From Conexibacter woesei DSM 14684 (GTDB lineage Bacteria > Actinomycetota > Thermoleophilia > Solirubrobacterales > Solirubrobacteraceae): DNA of 64,000 nt. The notes beneath the pieces are model-generated. The model worked only from the letters and a program-made list of their open reading frames with translations. It had not been told where the DNA came from and did not search any database. This document shows, one piece after another, positions 50,570 through 59,356 of this stretch (position 1 is the first letter of the stretch; each line of letters starts with the position of its first letter). The translations under genes and the position numbers were made by a program. The stretch spans positions 4,264,001 to 4,328,000 of the forward strand of contig NC_013739.1 of assembly GCF_000025265.1 (NCBI RefSeq), read 5' to 3'.

Positions 50570-51349
50570 ATGCCGCTCGTCGAGACCGAGGACCGCGGCG
50601 CGGTCCGCCACCTGATCCTCAACCGCCCCGAGAAGCGCAACGCGATGCACGGCGAGCTGGTGCTCGCGATCGGCGCGGCGCTGAAGGAGGCGGCGAACGC
50701 GCCGGAGGTGCACGTCGTCGTGCTCCGCGGCGCCGGCCCGATGTTCTCCTCCGGGATGGACTTCAACGCGCTCGGCTCGCTCGCCTCGACGCCCGAGCAC
50801 CTGCGCGCCTTCCGCCGCGAGTGCATCGACGCGTGGAACCTCGCCGAGGAGATGACCAAGCCGGTCGTCTGCCAGATCCACGGCGGCTGCATCGGCGGCG
50901 CGGTCGAGCTGGCGCTCGCGTGCGACTTCCGCGTGATGGCGAGCGACGGGCTGATCGGGATGCCGGAGACGCGGATCGGGCTGATACCGGACGTCGGCGG
51001 CTCCTCCCGCCTGCCGGCGCTCGTCGGCCTCGGCCGCGCGAAGGAGCTGATCCTGACCGGGAAGCTGATCGGCGCCGAGGAGGCCGAGCGGATCGGCCTC
51101 GTGACGCGGACCGCCGCGCCTGAGGAGCTGGACGCCGCGACCGACGCGCTCGTCGGCGAGCTGCTGCAGTGCGCGCCGATCGCGGTCGGCCTCGCCAAGC
51201 GCGTGCTCGACGCGGCCGCCAAGCCGGCGCTGTCGCTGACGCTGGAGCAGGAGGTCGCCGCGCAGCAGCTGTGCGCGCAGTCCGAGGACTTCGCCGAGGG
51301 CTCGCGCGCGCTGGCCGAGAAGCGCCTGCCGCAGTTCAGCGGCAGGTAG
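50570..51349 (+). CDS. Enoyl-CoA hydratase/isomerase (crotonase) family protein
   Basis: A 259-residue crotonase. N-terminal HLILNRPEKRNAMHGELV, oxyanion-hole segment QIHGGCIGGAVELALACDF, and MPETRIGLIPDVGGSSRL with a catalytic-region Glu. The first oxyanion segment is SSGMDFNAL, as in isomerase-type members. Adds water to, or isomerises, unsaturated acyl-CoA in fatty-acid or aromatic degradation. GGAGG lies 8 nt upstream of the ATG. Single gene. Confidence 0.88.
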   Translation: MPLVETEDRGAVRHLILNRPEKRNAMHGELVLAIGAALKEAANAPEVHVVVLRGAGPMFSSGMDFNALGSLASTPEHLRAFRRECIDAWNLAEEMTKPVVCQIHGGCIGGAVELALACDFRVMASDGLIGMPETRIGLIPDVGGSSRLPALVGLGRAKELILTGKLIGAEEAERIGLVTRTAAPEELDAATDALVGELLQCAPIAVGLAKRVLDAAAKPALSLTLEQEVAAQQLCAQSEDFAEGSRALAEKRLPQFSGR

Positions 51350-51368
51350 CTCCTCGGCGCGCGAGCGG

Positions 51369-52217
51369 CTACTTCTCGACGGGCACTCCCACGACGCTGC
51401 CCCACTCCGTCCAGGAGCCGTCGTAGACGCGAACGTGGTCCCAGCCGAGCAGGTGCGTGGCGACGAACCACAGCATCGACGCGCGATGGCCGAGGCGGCA
51501 GTAGACGACGACCTGGTCGGTCTGGTCGGGTGCTGCGCCGACGGCGCGGAACAGCCCCTCGATCTCCTCCAGCGACTTCATCCGGAACGCCTCGTCCATC
51601 AGCGTCCGGAACGGGAGGCTCTGCGCGCCGGGGATCCGCCCGTGACGCTGGGCGCCGTGGTCGACGCCGGTGCCCGGCTTGACGCGCGCGCCGCTGTACT
51701 CCTCGTCGTAGCGCGCGTCGAGGATCCGCACGCCGTCCTTGCCGAGCAGGCCGCGCAGCTCCTCCAGCGAGACGCGCGAGTCGTCGACGCGCTCGCTGCG
51801 CGCCGGCGTCCCGTAGTCGACCGGCTCAAACGAGGGAACGTCTCTCGTCAGCTCGCCGCCGGCGCCGACCCACGCTCTGTGCCCGCCACCCATCACGCGG
51901 ATGTCGGCGTGGCCGCACATCGTGCCGAATGCCCACGAGCCGTACATCGCGTACTGCGAGCGGCCGCTGTAGAGCACGAGCGTGTGCTCCGGCGTCACGC
52001 CGGCGCGCCCGAGCCACTCGGCCATCGCCTGCGGCGTCGCGAACTGACGGTCGGTCGGATGCCAGAAGGCGTCCTGCCAGAACCAGTTCAGCGCGCCGGG
52101 GACGTGCCCGTCGCCGTACGGGAACTCGTCGGGCTCGTACTGGATCTCGACGACCCGCACGAGCGGGTCCTCGATGTGCTCACGCAGCCATGCCGCGGTG
52201 ACCATCGCCTCAGGCAT
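51369..52217 (-). CDS. Rhodanese-type sulfurtransferase, two domains
   Basis: A 282-residue tandem rhodanese (SseA-type). The C-terminal domain has the active cysteine loop VVYCRLGHRAS; the N-terminal domain has LVLYSGRSQYAMYG with Ser instead of Cys and is structural, as is usual. It transfers sulfane sulfur to thiophilic acceptors. The start overlaps the MBL gene by 8 bp and has GGAGGA upstream, so it is co-expressed with the amidohydrolase-MBL genes. A sulfur-containing substrate in this locus is therefore conceivable. Confidence 0.88.
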   Translation of the reverse strand: MPEAMVTAAWLREHIEDPLVRVVEIQYEPDEFPYGDGHVPGALNWFWQDAFWHPTDRQFATPQAMAEWLGRAGVTPEHTLVLYSGRSQYAMYGSWAFGTMCGHADIRVMGGGHRAWVGAGGELTRDVPSFEPVDYGTPARSERVDDSRVSLEELRGLLGKDGVRILDARYDEEYSGARVKPGTGVDHGAQRHGRIPGAQSLPFRTLMDEAFRMKSLEEIEGLFRAVGAAPDQTDQVVVYCRLGHRASMLWFVATHLLGWDHVRVYDGSWTEWGSVVGVPVEK

Positions 52218-53058
52218 CAACGTCCTCCTCGATCCACACACGCCGCCCGTCCCCGTCGCGCCCGATGCGCCCGAGGCTGGGGTACGGAAAATGCCCGGCG
52301 GCCAGCAGGCAGCCGCTCTCCTCGTACTCCTTCAGCAGCCGCTCGCGGTTCTCGCGCGCCTGCTCCGGCTCCCAGTCGAACGACTGAACCCAGTCGGTCT
52401 CGTGCAGCACCGCCGGGTGGTGCGCGATGTCGGCCAGCACGACGAAGCGCTCGCCGGCCGAGTCGAGCACGTACAGCGTGTGGCCGGGCGTGTGACCGGG
52501 CGCGTGGACCGCGCGCAGCCCGGGCACGACCTCGGCGCCGTCGCGCACCAGCTCGGTGACGTCGAGCGCCGTCAGCCCGAGCCCCTGCTCGATGATGCTC
52601 GGGTGGATTCTCTCGCCCGCGTCGACCCGTCTGCGGTAGTGGTCGATGTCGTCCTCCGGCACGAGGTAGCGCGCGTTCGGGAAGCGCGGCGCGACCGAGC
52701 CGTCGTCGCCGACGATCAGGTTCCAGCCGATGTGGTCGGGATGGATGTGCGTCAGCGCGACGACGTCGACGTCCTCCGGCGCGACGCCGATCGCGGCCAG
52801 CTCGTCGAGCAGCTGCGGCGGCGACTCGAGCCCGCCCGGCGGCGCGAACTGCGGCCCCCAGCCGGTGTCGATCAGGATCGTCTTGCCGTCGAGCTTGACG
52901 AGGAACGCGCCGAAGTTGAGGTCCTTCGGTCCGGTCTCCGTGTACGGCTCCCACTGCTCGTCGCCGATCGACGGGTAGTGCCACTCGAGGTTGAACGGAT
53001 GCCGCCCGTCGAACAGCGCGAAGACCTCCGCCTCGCCGACCTTCACGCCGACCGCCAT
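52210..53058 (-). CDS. MBL-fold metallo-hydrolase
   Basis: A 282-residue hydrolase with the metal motif LTHIHPDHIGWNL, later HAPGHTPGHTLYVLD and a final HFPYPSLG histidine, the pattern of lactonase/glyoxalase II-like MBL proteins. AGGGAG precedes the ATG. Sixteen base pairs overlap the amidohydrolase gene upstream, so translation is coupled. May open a lactone or cleave a thioester produced in the pathway. Confidence 0.85.
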   Translation of the reverse strand: MAVGVKVGEAEVFALFDGRHPFNLEWHYPSIGDEQWEPYTETGPKDLNFGAFLVKLDGKTILIDTGWGPQFAPPGGLESPPQLLDELAAIGVAPEDVDVVALTHIHPDHIGWNLIVGDDGSVAPRFPNARYLVPEDDIDHYRRRVDAGERIHPSIIEQGLGLTALDVTELVRDGAEVVPGLRAVHAPGHTPGHTLYVLDSAGERFVVLADIAHHPAVLHETDWVQSFDWEPEQARENRERLLKEYEESGCLLAAGHFPYPSLGRIGRDGDGRRVWIEEDVDA

Positions 53059-54428
53059 GCTGCGCTCCCTTCGCTCTGAAGCCCCGTCATCTCGAACCCG
53101 GCGCGGCCGCAGACGCCGCGCAGCGACACCTCCGCCCGGCCGATCACGGCCTCCGGCTCGACCGTCGTCAACCGCCCGTCGCGCTTCACGACGCGCCCGT
53201 CGACCAGCACCGTGTCGACGTCGCTCGGCAGCGCAGAGTGGACGACCGCCACCGCGGGGTCGACGACCGGCGCCGCGTTCAGCGTGCGCGTTCTGACGAG
53301 CACGATGTCCGCCCGCTTGCCGGGCGTGATCGAACCGACGCGGTCGCCGAGGCCGAGCGCCTCAGCACCGGCCAGCGTCGCGACGCGCAGCATGTCGCGC
53401 GGCGTCACCTCCGTCGCGTCACCGCGCGCGGAGTTGGAGATCCCCAACGCGACGCGCATCGCCGCGAACGGATCCGCCGCGCCGGCGATCGCCGTCGTGT
53501 CGAGCGAGAGGCTGACCTGGACGCCGTCCTCGCGCAGCTGCGCGAGGATCGGGAAGCCCATCGCCAGCCGCAGCTCGCTCAGCGGGCTGAACGTGACCGG
53601 CACGCCCCGCGCCGCGAGCAGCCCGCGCTCCTCCTCGTCGAGGAAGAGGCAGTGCGCCAGCAGCACGTCGGGGCCGAGCAGCCCGTCGGCCTCCAGCAGC
53701 TTGACCTGCCGGATCCGTCTGACCTCAGCCTCGGTGCCGGCGCAGTGCATCGCGATCGGCAACCCCGCGTCGCGCGCCTGGCGCCACTCCTCGCGGTAGA
53801 CCGCCTCGTCGGACCGTGCCGGCCCGCGCACGTTGACGCCGACGCTCAACAGCCCGCCGAACTCGCCGCTCCACTGCTCGCGCACGCGCACGGCATCGGC
53901 GACGTCCATCGCCTGGTCGGGCGGCAGCGCGCCCTGCGCCGCCATCTCCTCGCGCGAAAGCGAGGGATGCGCGCTCGGCGCACCGTACGTGAAGTGGACG
54001 CGCGTGCCCAGCTCCTTGTGCGCGCGCAGGTTCGCGTCCGCGTGATCGGGGCTGAGCACGTTGTGCGCCCAGTCGTGGATCGTCGTCACGCCGGTCGCGA
54101 GACCGTCGGCCGCGCCCAGCATCACGCCGTTGAACATGTCCTCCGGCGACATGTGCGGCGCCAGCTTGCCCTTGCGCGCGAACCAGCCCTCAGCTCTGCC
54201 GTCGCCGATCACGCCGCGCAGCAGCGTGCCCCACAGGTGCCAGTGCGTGTCGACGAAGCCCGGGATCGCGACCATCCCAGCCGCATCGATCTCCTCCGCT
54301 CCAGCCGTCGCGAGCCCGGCGCCGACCGCGACGATCTCACCGTCACGCACCTCGACGTCGCCGACCAGCTCGCCGATCTCGTCGTCCTGGCTGAGCACCG
54401 TCGCCCCGCGGATCACCACGTGGCCCAT
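53043..54428 (-). CDS. TRZ/ATZ-type amidohydrolase (cytosine/guanine/triazine deaminase family)
   Basis: A 461-residue amidohydrolase. Metal site DTHWHLWGTLL early, later MHCAGTEAEV and AHCLFLDEEE, and catalytic Asp region SLSLDTTAIAGAADPF. The composite N/C-terminal beta sandwich (ITPGKRADIVLV) is typical. Relatives deaminate or dechlorinate heterocycles. AGGA is six bases from the ATG at 54428. First gene of the three-gene minus-strand operon; the 16-bp motif at 54513-54528 lies upstream. Confidence 0.85.
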   Translation of the reverse strand: MGHVVIRGATVLSQDDEIGELVGDVEVRDGEIVAVGAGLATAGAEEIDAAGMVAIPGFVDTHWHLWGTLLRGVIGDGRAEGWFARKGKLAPHMSPEDMFNGVMLGAADGLATGVTTIHDWAHNVLSPDHADANLRAHKELGTRVHFTYGAPSAHPSLSREEMAAQGALPPDQAMDVADAVRVREQWSGEFGGLLSVGVNVRGPARSDEAVYREEWRQARDAGLPIAMHCAGTEAEVRRIRQVKLLEADGLLGPDVLLAHCLFLDEEERGLLAARGVPVTFSPLSELRLAMGFPILAQLREDGVQVSLSLDTTAIAGAADPFAAMRVALGISNSARGDATEVTPRDMLRVATLAGAEALGLGDRVGSITPGKRADIVLVRTRTLNAAPVVDPAVAVVHSALPSDVDTVLVDGRVVKRDGRLTTVEPEAVIGRAEVSLRGVCGRAGFEMTGLQSEGSAAWRSA

Positions 54429-54512
54429 CACTCGTCCTGCTCTCTGCGCCGGTGCATCTCCACCCAACCTTCGTCGCTCACATTGCGTACCAGGTAGTGT
54501 ATACACAAATTT

Positions 54513-54528
54513 CGTATCCGAAATCCGA
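54513..54528. promoter_or_regulatory. Shared 16-bp regulatory motif, copy 1
   Basis: CGTATCCGAAATCCGA, identical on the opposite strand at 56979-56994. It overlaps ATTTCG-TATC-CGAAAT (54509-54524), a 6-bp inverted repeat, and contains the direct repeat ATCCGA-A-ATCCGA. It lies upstream of the amidohydrolase operon, next to TATACACT, a good -10 candidate, and of the divergent MFS gene. Confidence 0.6.
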
Positions 54529-54571
54529 TATTGGGCCGCTCTCGGCCGCCGCCACGGCCTTCCCCTGATCG

Positions 54572-56026
54572 ATGGCGACGGCCCGCCGCCCCACGCTGGT
54601 GCTCGCCGTCCTGCTGTTCGCGGGCGGAACCTACGCGCTCTCGCAGACCCTCGTCGTCACGGCGCTGCCGCTCCTCGCGGAGCACTTCGACGCCTCCCCC
54701 GAGGCGACGTCGTGGACGCTGACCGCGTTCCTGCTGTCCGGCGCCGCCTGCATCCCGATCGTGGCACGCCTCGGCGACGTCTACGGCAAGCGCCGCACGC
54801 TCACGATCGTGATGCTCGTCTACTGCGTCGGCGCGGCGATCAACACGGTCGCGGAGTCGCTCCCGCCGCTGATCGTCGGTCGTGTCCTGCAAGGCGCCGC
54901 CGCCGGGCTGTTCCCGCTCGGGTTCGGGATCGTGCGCGAGTCGTTCCCGAGAGAGCGCGTCGCCGGCGGCCTCGGCGCGATCAGCGCCGTCTTCGGCGTC
55001 GGCGCCGGCATCGGGCTGCCGCTGTCCGGCCTCGTGATCGACCACCTGTCGATCACCTGGCTGTTCGGGATCGGCCTGCTCGGGGTGCCGGCCGCGGCCG
55101 CGACCGCACTGCTGCTGCCCGAGTCGCCGCGCGTGCCGCGGCAGCCGATCGACTGGCTCGGCGCCGTGCTGCTGGCGACCTCGATCGGGAGCGTCCTGCT
55201 CGCGGTGACGCAGGGCAACCGCTGGGGCTGGGCGTCGGCGCCGACGGTCGCCGCGCTGGCGACCGGATCGCTGCTGGCGGTCGTGCTCGTCCGCCACACG
55301 GGGCGCACGAGCGCACCGCTGCTCGACCTGGGGATGCTGCGCGACCGCCGCGTCGCGATCGCCAACCTGACGATCTTCCTCGTCGGCGCGTCGATGTTCA
55401 TCGCCTTCGTCCTCAACCCGCAGCTCGCGCTGACCGACCCGGCCGCCGGCTTCGGCTTCGGGACGACGCCGACGGTCGCCGGCCTGCTGCTGCTGTCGAC
55501 CGCGCTCAGCCAGCTCGTCGTCGGCCCGCTCGCCGGTCAGATCGGCGCGCGCATCGGCTTCCGCGCGCTGATGATGGGCGGCACCGTGCTGCTCGTCGCC
55601 GCGGGCGCGTGGATGGTCTTCCTGCACGGGCACGAATGGGACCTCGTCATCGGCGGCCTGCTGCTCGGCACCGGCATCGCGTGCGCCTCGGCGGCCGCCG
55701 CCAACGTGCTGGCCGACGCCGTGCCGCCGGCGCAGTTCGGCGTCGCGACCGGCATGAACACGGTGCTGCGGACGGCGGGCGGCGCGTTCGGCGCGGCGAT
55801 CGCGACCGCCTGCCTCACCGGCCACACCGCCGCCGGCGGCGAGGCGCCGGCCGAGGGCGCGTTCACGCTCGGCTTCGCGATCGCCGCGGTCATCGGCGCG
55901 GCCGCGTTCGTCGCGGCGTGGCGGCTGCCGCGGTCCGGCGGGGTCAGGCGACCGCCGGCATCACCTCGTCGTGGATCGTCCGCAGGTGCGCGACGCAGTC
56001 GTCGATCGAGCGATACACCGGCTTGA
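54572..56026 (+). CDS. MFS transporter, DHA2 (14-TM) family
   Basis: A 484-residue transporter. GDVYGKRRTLTIVML between TM2 and TM3 (motif A), LQGAAAGLFPLGFGIVRE (motif B region) and FGVGAGIGLPLSGLVIDH (motif C) identify a DHA2 proton antiporter; about 14 helices are visible. It likely exports a drug-like compound or pathway product. The last 83 bp overlap the convergent LLM gene, and the C-terminus is Arg/Ser-rich, which may be an overlong tail. Confidence 0.85.
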   Translation: MATARRPTLVLAVLLFAGGTYALSQTLVVTALPLLAEHFDASPEATSWTLTAFLLSGAACIPIVARLGDVYGKRRTLTIVMLVYCVGAAINTVAESLPPLIVGRVLQGAAAGLFPLGFGIVRESFPRERVAGGLGAISAVFGVGAGIGLPLSGLVIDHLSITWLFGIGLLGVPAAAATALLLPESPRVPRQPIDWLGAVLLATSIGSVLLAVTQGNRWGWASAPTVAALATGSLLAVVLVRHTGRTSAPLLDLGMLRDRRVAIANLTIFLVGASMFIAFVLNPQLALTDPAAGFGFGTTPTVAGLLLLSTALSQLVVGPLAGQIGARIGFRALMMGGTVLLVAAGAWMVFLHGHEWDLVIGGLLLGTGIACASAAAANVLADAVPPAQFGVATGMNTVLRTAGGAFGAAIATACLTGHTAAGGEAPAEGAFTLGFAIAAVIGAAAFVAAWRLPRSGGVRRPPASPRRGSSAGARRSRRSSDTPA

Positions 56027-56963
56027 GCTCGATCTCCTCGACGCCGGCATCGCGGTAGGCGCGCACGCGCGCGGCGAACGCCTCGACGTCGCCGAGCAGC
56101 GCCCGCTCGCGCAGCGCCTCGGGGCCGGCGAAGTGGTGGCCGATCGTCGGTGCGACGAACGCCTCGGCCGCGGCGGTCGACTCCGCGATCGCGGAGTGGA
56201 CGTTGATCCCGATCGAGGGCGGCTCGGGCGCGAGGCCCGCCTGCTCGCGCAGCGCGCGCAGCTCGGCGACCCCCGCCGCGATCTCCTGCGCCGTCACCTG
56301 GCTGGGCATCCAGCCCGCGTCCCAGCGCGCGGCGCGGCGCAGCGCGGCCGACGAGCGCCCGCCGACGACGATCGGCGGATACGGGCGCTGAAGCGGCTTG
56401 GGGAAGACCTCGACGTCGTCGAACGCGACGGTCTCACCGCGGTAGGAGGCGCTCTCCTGCGTCCAGATCGCGACCATCGCCTCGAAGTACTCCTGCATCC
56501 GCGGGCCGCGGGCGCCGTGCGCGCCGAACGCGTCGTACTCCTTCTCCAGGTTGACGCGATGGGCCCCGAGCTTCGTCGTGTCGACGGCGGTCTCCCTGCG
56601 GTTGGGGCCGACGCCGAAGCCGATCGTGAGCCGCCCGCCGGACAGCACGTCGAGCGTCGAGAGCTGCTTGGCCAGCAGCAGGGGATGGCGGTTGGGCAGG
56701 ATCAGGACGGACGTGCGCAGGCGCACGCGCGAGGTGTGCGCCGCGACCCACGTCAGCGTCTCGAGCGCCTCGAACATCGCGCGCAGCTCTCCCGGCCCCT
56801 CGAGGTCGGCCGTGCCGGACGTGATGTAGGCGCCGTTGAAGACGACGTGGTCGCGCACCGAGACGGCGCTGAAGCCCAGCTCCTCGGCGGCCTGGGCGAC
56901 CTCGACGAGCGCCTCCGGCGACGCGAGCCGGTTGGCCTGCGGGAGCATGACGGCGAATCTCAT
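55944..56963 (-). CDS. LLM-class F420- or FMN-dependent oxidoreductase
   Basis: A 339-residue luciferase-like TIM barrel: MRFAVMLPQANRLASPEALV, SAVSVRDHVVF, RLRTSVLILPNRHPLLLAKQ, GRLTIGFGVG and PYPPIVVGGRSSAAL are the usual blocks. Such enzymes reduce or oxygenate with F420H2 or FMNH2. GGAGGT lies four bases before the ATG at 56963. Divergent from the binding-protein gene with the 16-bp motif between, so the two are probably co-regulated. Confidence 0.88.
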   Translation of the reverse strand: MRFAVMLPQANRLASPEALVEVAQAAEELGFSAVSVRDHVVFNGAYITSGTADLEGPGELRAMFEALETLTWVAAHTSRVRLRTSVLILPNRHPLLLAKQLSTLDVLSGGRLTIGFGVGPNRRETAVDTTKLGAHRVNLEKEYDAFGAHGARGPRMQEYFEAMVAIWTQESASYRGETVAFDDVEVFPKPLQRPYPPIVVGGRSSAALRRAARWDAGWMPSQVTAQEIAAGVAELRALREQAGLAPEPPSIGINVHSAIAESTAAAEAFVAPTIGHHFAGPEALRERALLGDVEAFAARVRAYRDAGVEEIELKPVYRSIDDCVAHLRTIHDEVMPAVA

Positions 56964-56978
56964 TCCGACCTCCGTGCT

Positions 56979-56994
56979 TCGGATTTCGGATACG
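56979..56994. promoter_or_regulatory. Shared 16-bp regulatory motif, copy 2
   Basis: The minus strand reads CGTATCCGAAATCCGA, an exact match to 54513-54528. Its end covers most of the -10 box TACGGT (56991-56996) of the plus-strand gene starting at 57004 and lies 16 bp upstream of the LLM start, so occupancy would repress the former. Confidence 0.6.
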
Positions 56995-57003
56995 GTACTC
57001 CAT

Positions 57004-57891
57004 ATGCACGAGATTGAGGGGATGCCCGTTCGCGTCGCCGCGTTCCCGTCGGCCGGAGAGCTGGCGCTGCACGCCGCCGACGCGCGCGGACTGTTCGCCG
57101 CCGCCGGCCTCCGCGTCGACGCCCAGCTGATCGCGGGCCAGCGTCCGCAGTTCGCCGGACTGCGCGACGGCAGCTGGGACGTCCTGCACACGGCTGCCGA
57201 CAACGTGCTCGCGCATCACGACGAGCTGGACCTGATCGTCGTCGCCGGCGTCAACCGCGGGATGCTGAGCCTCGTCGCCGACGGCGACGGCGGGCTCGCC
57301 GCCCTGCGACGGCGCCCGATCGGCGTCGACTCCGCCGCCAGCGGCTATGCCGTCGTCCTGCGCCACGTCCTGCGCCGCGCCGGCGTCGCCCCCGAGGAGT
57401 GCACGTTCGCCGAGGTCGGCGGCACGCGCGAGCGCGCGCAGGCGCTGCGCGACGGGACGATCGCCGCGACGCTGCTGACCCCGCCCTACGACGTCGCCAC
57501 CGTCCGCGATGGCGGACACGTCGTGCTGCGCCCGACCGACGTCGAGCCCCGCTACGTCGGCGCGACGGTCGCCGTCCGCCGCGGCTGGGCCGAAGCCAAC
57601 AGCGACGTGCTGCGCCGCTACCTCGGCGCGCTCGCGGACGCCGAAGCGTGGCTGCGCGACCCCGCCAGCCGCGACGCCGCGGCCGCGCTCGCCGTCGACC
57701 GGGCCGGGGCGCCGGCCGAGCTGGCCGGCGACGTCGTCGACGCCGTCCTCGATCCCGCCTCCGGCCTGCTGCCCGGCGGCCGGCTCGACGTCGCCGACCT
57801 CGCGTCCGTGCTGGACGTGCGCCGCCGCGAGGGCACGCCGGTCGACGTCGACGCCGCAGCCTGCCTCGACCTCCGCTACCTGCCGTCCTGA
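57004..57891 (+). CDS. NMT1/THI5-like substrate-binding domain protein without signal peptide
   Basis: A 295-residue periplasmic-binding-protein fold: VAAFPSAGELALHAADARGL, WDVLHTAADNVLAHHD, IGVDSAASGYAVVLRH and ATLLTPPYDVATVRDGG match the NMT1/SsuA-like family. There is no signal sequence or lipobox, so it stays in the cytoplasm and could be a sensor, a chaperone-like binder or an enzyme such as a decarboxylase-like member. TACGGT plus 7 nt then ATG shows a leaderless start. Divergent from the LLM gene and convergent with the molybdenum hydroxylase genes. Confidence 0.7.
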   Translation: MHEIEGMPVRVAAFPSAGELALHAADARGLFAAAGLRVDAQLIAGQRPQFAGLRDGSWDVLHTAADNVLAHHDELDLIVVAGVNRGMLSLVADGDGGLAALRRRPIGVDSAASGYAVVLRHVLRRAGVAPEECTFAEVGGTRERAQALRDGTIAATLLTPPYDVATVRDGGHVVLRPTDVEPRYVGATVAVRRGWAEANSDVLRRYLGALADAEAWLRDPASRDAAAALAVDRAGAPAELAGDVVDAVLDPASGLLPGGRLDVADLASVLDVRRREGTPVDVDAAACLDLRYLPS

Positions 57892-57899
57892 GCGAGCCG

Positions 57900-57932
57900 G
57901 CAGGCGGCGAGGCGCCGGCGCCGCCCGCCTGC
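57900..57932. terminator. GC-rich hairpin between convergent genes
   Basis: GCAGGC at 57900-57905 pairs with GCCTGC at 57927-57932, with more GC pairing inside. It fills the 49-bp gap after the binding-protein gene and the 2Fe-2S gene. No T-tract. Confidence 0.35.
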
Positions 57933-57940
57933 GACCGGCC

Positions 57941-58399
57941 CTACCCCTCCTCCTGAGCGAGCCGCACCGCTTCGACGATCGCCGCGTAGCCGGTGCAGCG
58001 GCAGAGGTTGCCGCCGAGCGCCGCGCGGACCTCCGCCTCCCCGGCGTCCGGGCGGCGGCGCAGCAGCGCGTCGAGCGTCATCAGCATGCCCGGCGTGCAG
58101 AAGCCGCACTGCAGCGCGTGCGTCTGCTCAAAGGCGCTCTGCAGCGGATGCGGCGTCTCGCCGTCCGCGAGCCCCTCGACGGTCCGCAGCTCGCGGCCGT
58201 CGGCCTGGACCGCGAGCATCAGGCACGAGCGTGCCGGCTCGCCGTCGAGCTGGACCGTGCACGCCCCGCAGACGCCCTGCTCGCAACCGACGTGGGTGCC
58301 GGTCAGGCCCGCCTCGTGGCGGATGAAGTCCGACAGCAGCGTGCGCGGCTCGACGTCGGCCTCGCAGCGCCGGCCGTTGATCCTGACCGACACCCTCAT
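57941..58399 (-). CDS. Molybdenum hydroxylase small subunit, [2Fe-2S] (CoxS/XdhC-type)
   Basis: A 152-residue two-cluster iron-sulfur subunit. The plant-ferredoxin-like site is GCEQGVCGACTVQLDG plus a later SCL, and the C-terminal site is QCGFCTPGM and NLCRCTGY. It passes electrons from the molybdopterin to the FAD subunit. The ATG overlaps the stop of the FAD subunit (ATGA). Third in the order large, medium, small. Confidence 0.93.
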   Translation of the reverse strand: MRVSVRINGRRCEADVEPRTLLSDFIRHEAGLTGTHVGCEQGVCGACTVQLDGEPARSCLMLAVQADGRELRTVEGLADGETPHPLQSAFEQTHALQCGFCTPGMLMTLDALLRRRPDAGEAEVRAALGGNLCRCTGYAAIVEAVRLAQEEG

Positions 58400-59307
58400 G
58401 CGCTTCCTCCGTGATCGGGTCGAGCGGCCGGGTCGGGCCTCGCGGCGGGGCCGGGTCGAGCGGCCGGATCGGGCGCGAGCCGCCCGAGCGTGCGGCGGAC
58501 CGTGTCGGCGAGCACCGCGCGCACGTAGAGATCGCGCGCCGGCGCCGCCGCGAGCCGCGCGACCGTCTCGTGCGGCGCGCCGTCGAGCAGAGCCTGCTCG
58601 GCCGCCGCCACGCGCAGCGGCCCATCCGCCGCGCCGATCACGACGAGCGCCGCGCGGCCGTCCGCGACGACCGCCGCCGCACCCGCCACGACCGGCCCGG
58701 CGGCGGTCTCGCGGTGCTCGGCGAACGCGCAGCGCGCCCCGTGCGGGAGCGGCGGCAGCTCGATCGCGACGAGCAGCTCGCCGGCCGCGACCGGCCCGCC
58801 CGCGCCGGCCGCCCGCTCACCGCCCTCCGCCACACGCTCGCCCGCGCCGCCCGCCCGCGCGCCCAGCTCGACCACCCGCTCCCCGTCCGGACCCCGCACG
58901 CGCAAGCGCGCGCCGAGCGCGAGCAGTGCGGCGGGCAGCTGCGCCGCCGGGTCGGCGTGGGCGACCGACCCGCCGACCGTCCCACGGGTGCGCGTCGCCA
59001 CATGGCCGACGTGGCGGACCGCCTCGCGCAGCAGCGGCCAGCCGGCGGCGACGCGCTCGTCGCGTTCGAGCGTCGCCTGGCGCGTCATCGCCCCGAGCCG
59101 CAGCCCGCCGTCACCGCCGACGCGGACATCGGCGAGTCCGCGCACCCGCCCCAGATCGACGAGCAGTCGCGGACGCTCGCGCCGCGCGCTGAGCAGCGGG
59201 ATCAGGCTCTGGCCGCCCGCCAGCGGTCGCGCGCCCGGCAGCGCGAGCGCGGCAAGCGCCTCCTCGACGCCGTCGGGAGCGACGTAGTCGAACGGCGCCG
59301 GCTTCAC
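58396..59307 (-). CDS. Molybdenum hydroxylase FAD-binding medium subunit (CoxM-type)
   Basis: A 303-residue FAD subunit: PFDYVAPDGVEEALAAL, ARPLAGGQSLIPLLSAR (the first FAD loop) and ATRTRGTVGGSVAHADPAAQ (the second). A low-complexity Ala/Gly/Arg insert lies near residues 175-205 and the C-terminus has a Pro-Ala-Arg repeat. GTG start 49 bp after the large-subunit stop, with a weak ribosome site. Confidence 0.9.
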   Translation of the reverse strand: MKPAPFDYVAPDGVEEALAALALPGARPLAGGQSLIPLLSARRERPRLLVDLGRVRGLADVRVGGDGGLRLGAMTRQATLERDERVAAGWPLLREAVRHVGHVATRTRGTVGGSVAHADPAAQLPAALLALGARLRVRGPDGERVVELGARAGGAGERVAEGGERAAGAGGPVAAGELLVAIELPPLPHGARCAFAEHRETAAGPVVAGAAAVVADGRAALVVIGAADGPLRVAAAEQALLDGAPHETVARLAAAPARDLYVRAVLADTVRRTLGRLAPDPAARPGPAARPDPAARPDHGGSA

Positions 59308-59356
59308 GACGCCGTCCCGACCGCCGCCGGGCCGGCGCACTCGCACCGCTCCGGCT

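Noticed and set aside
54572-56026. MFS and LLM genes overlapping by 83 bp as a wrong annotation of one of them
   Set aside because: Both proteins have full family motifs; only the Arg/Ser-rich end of the MFS protein lies in the overlap, so a convergent overlap is acceptable.
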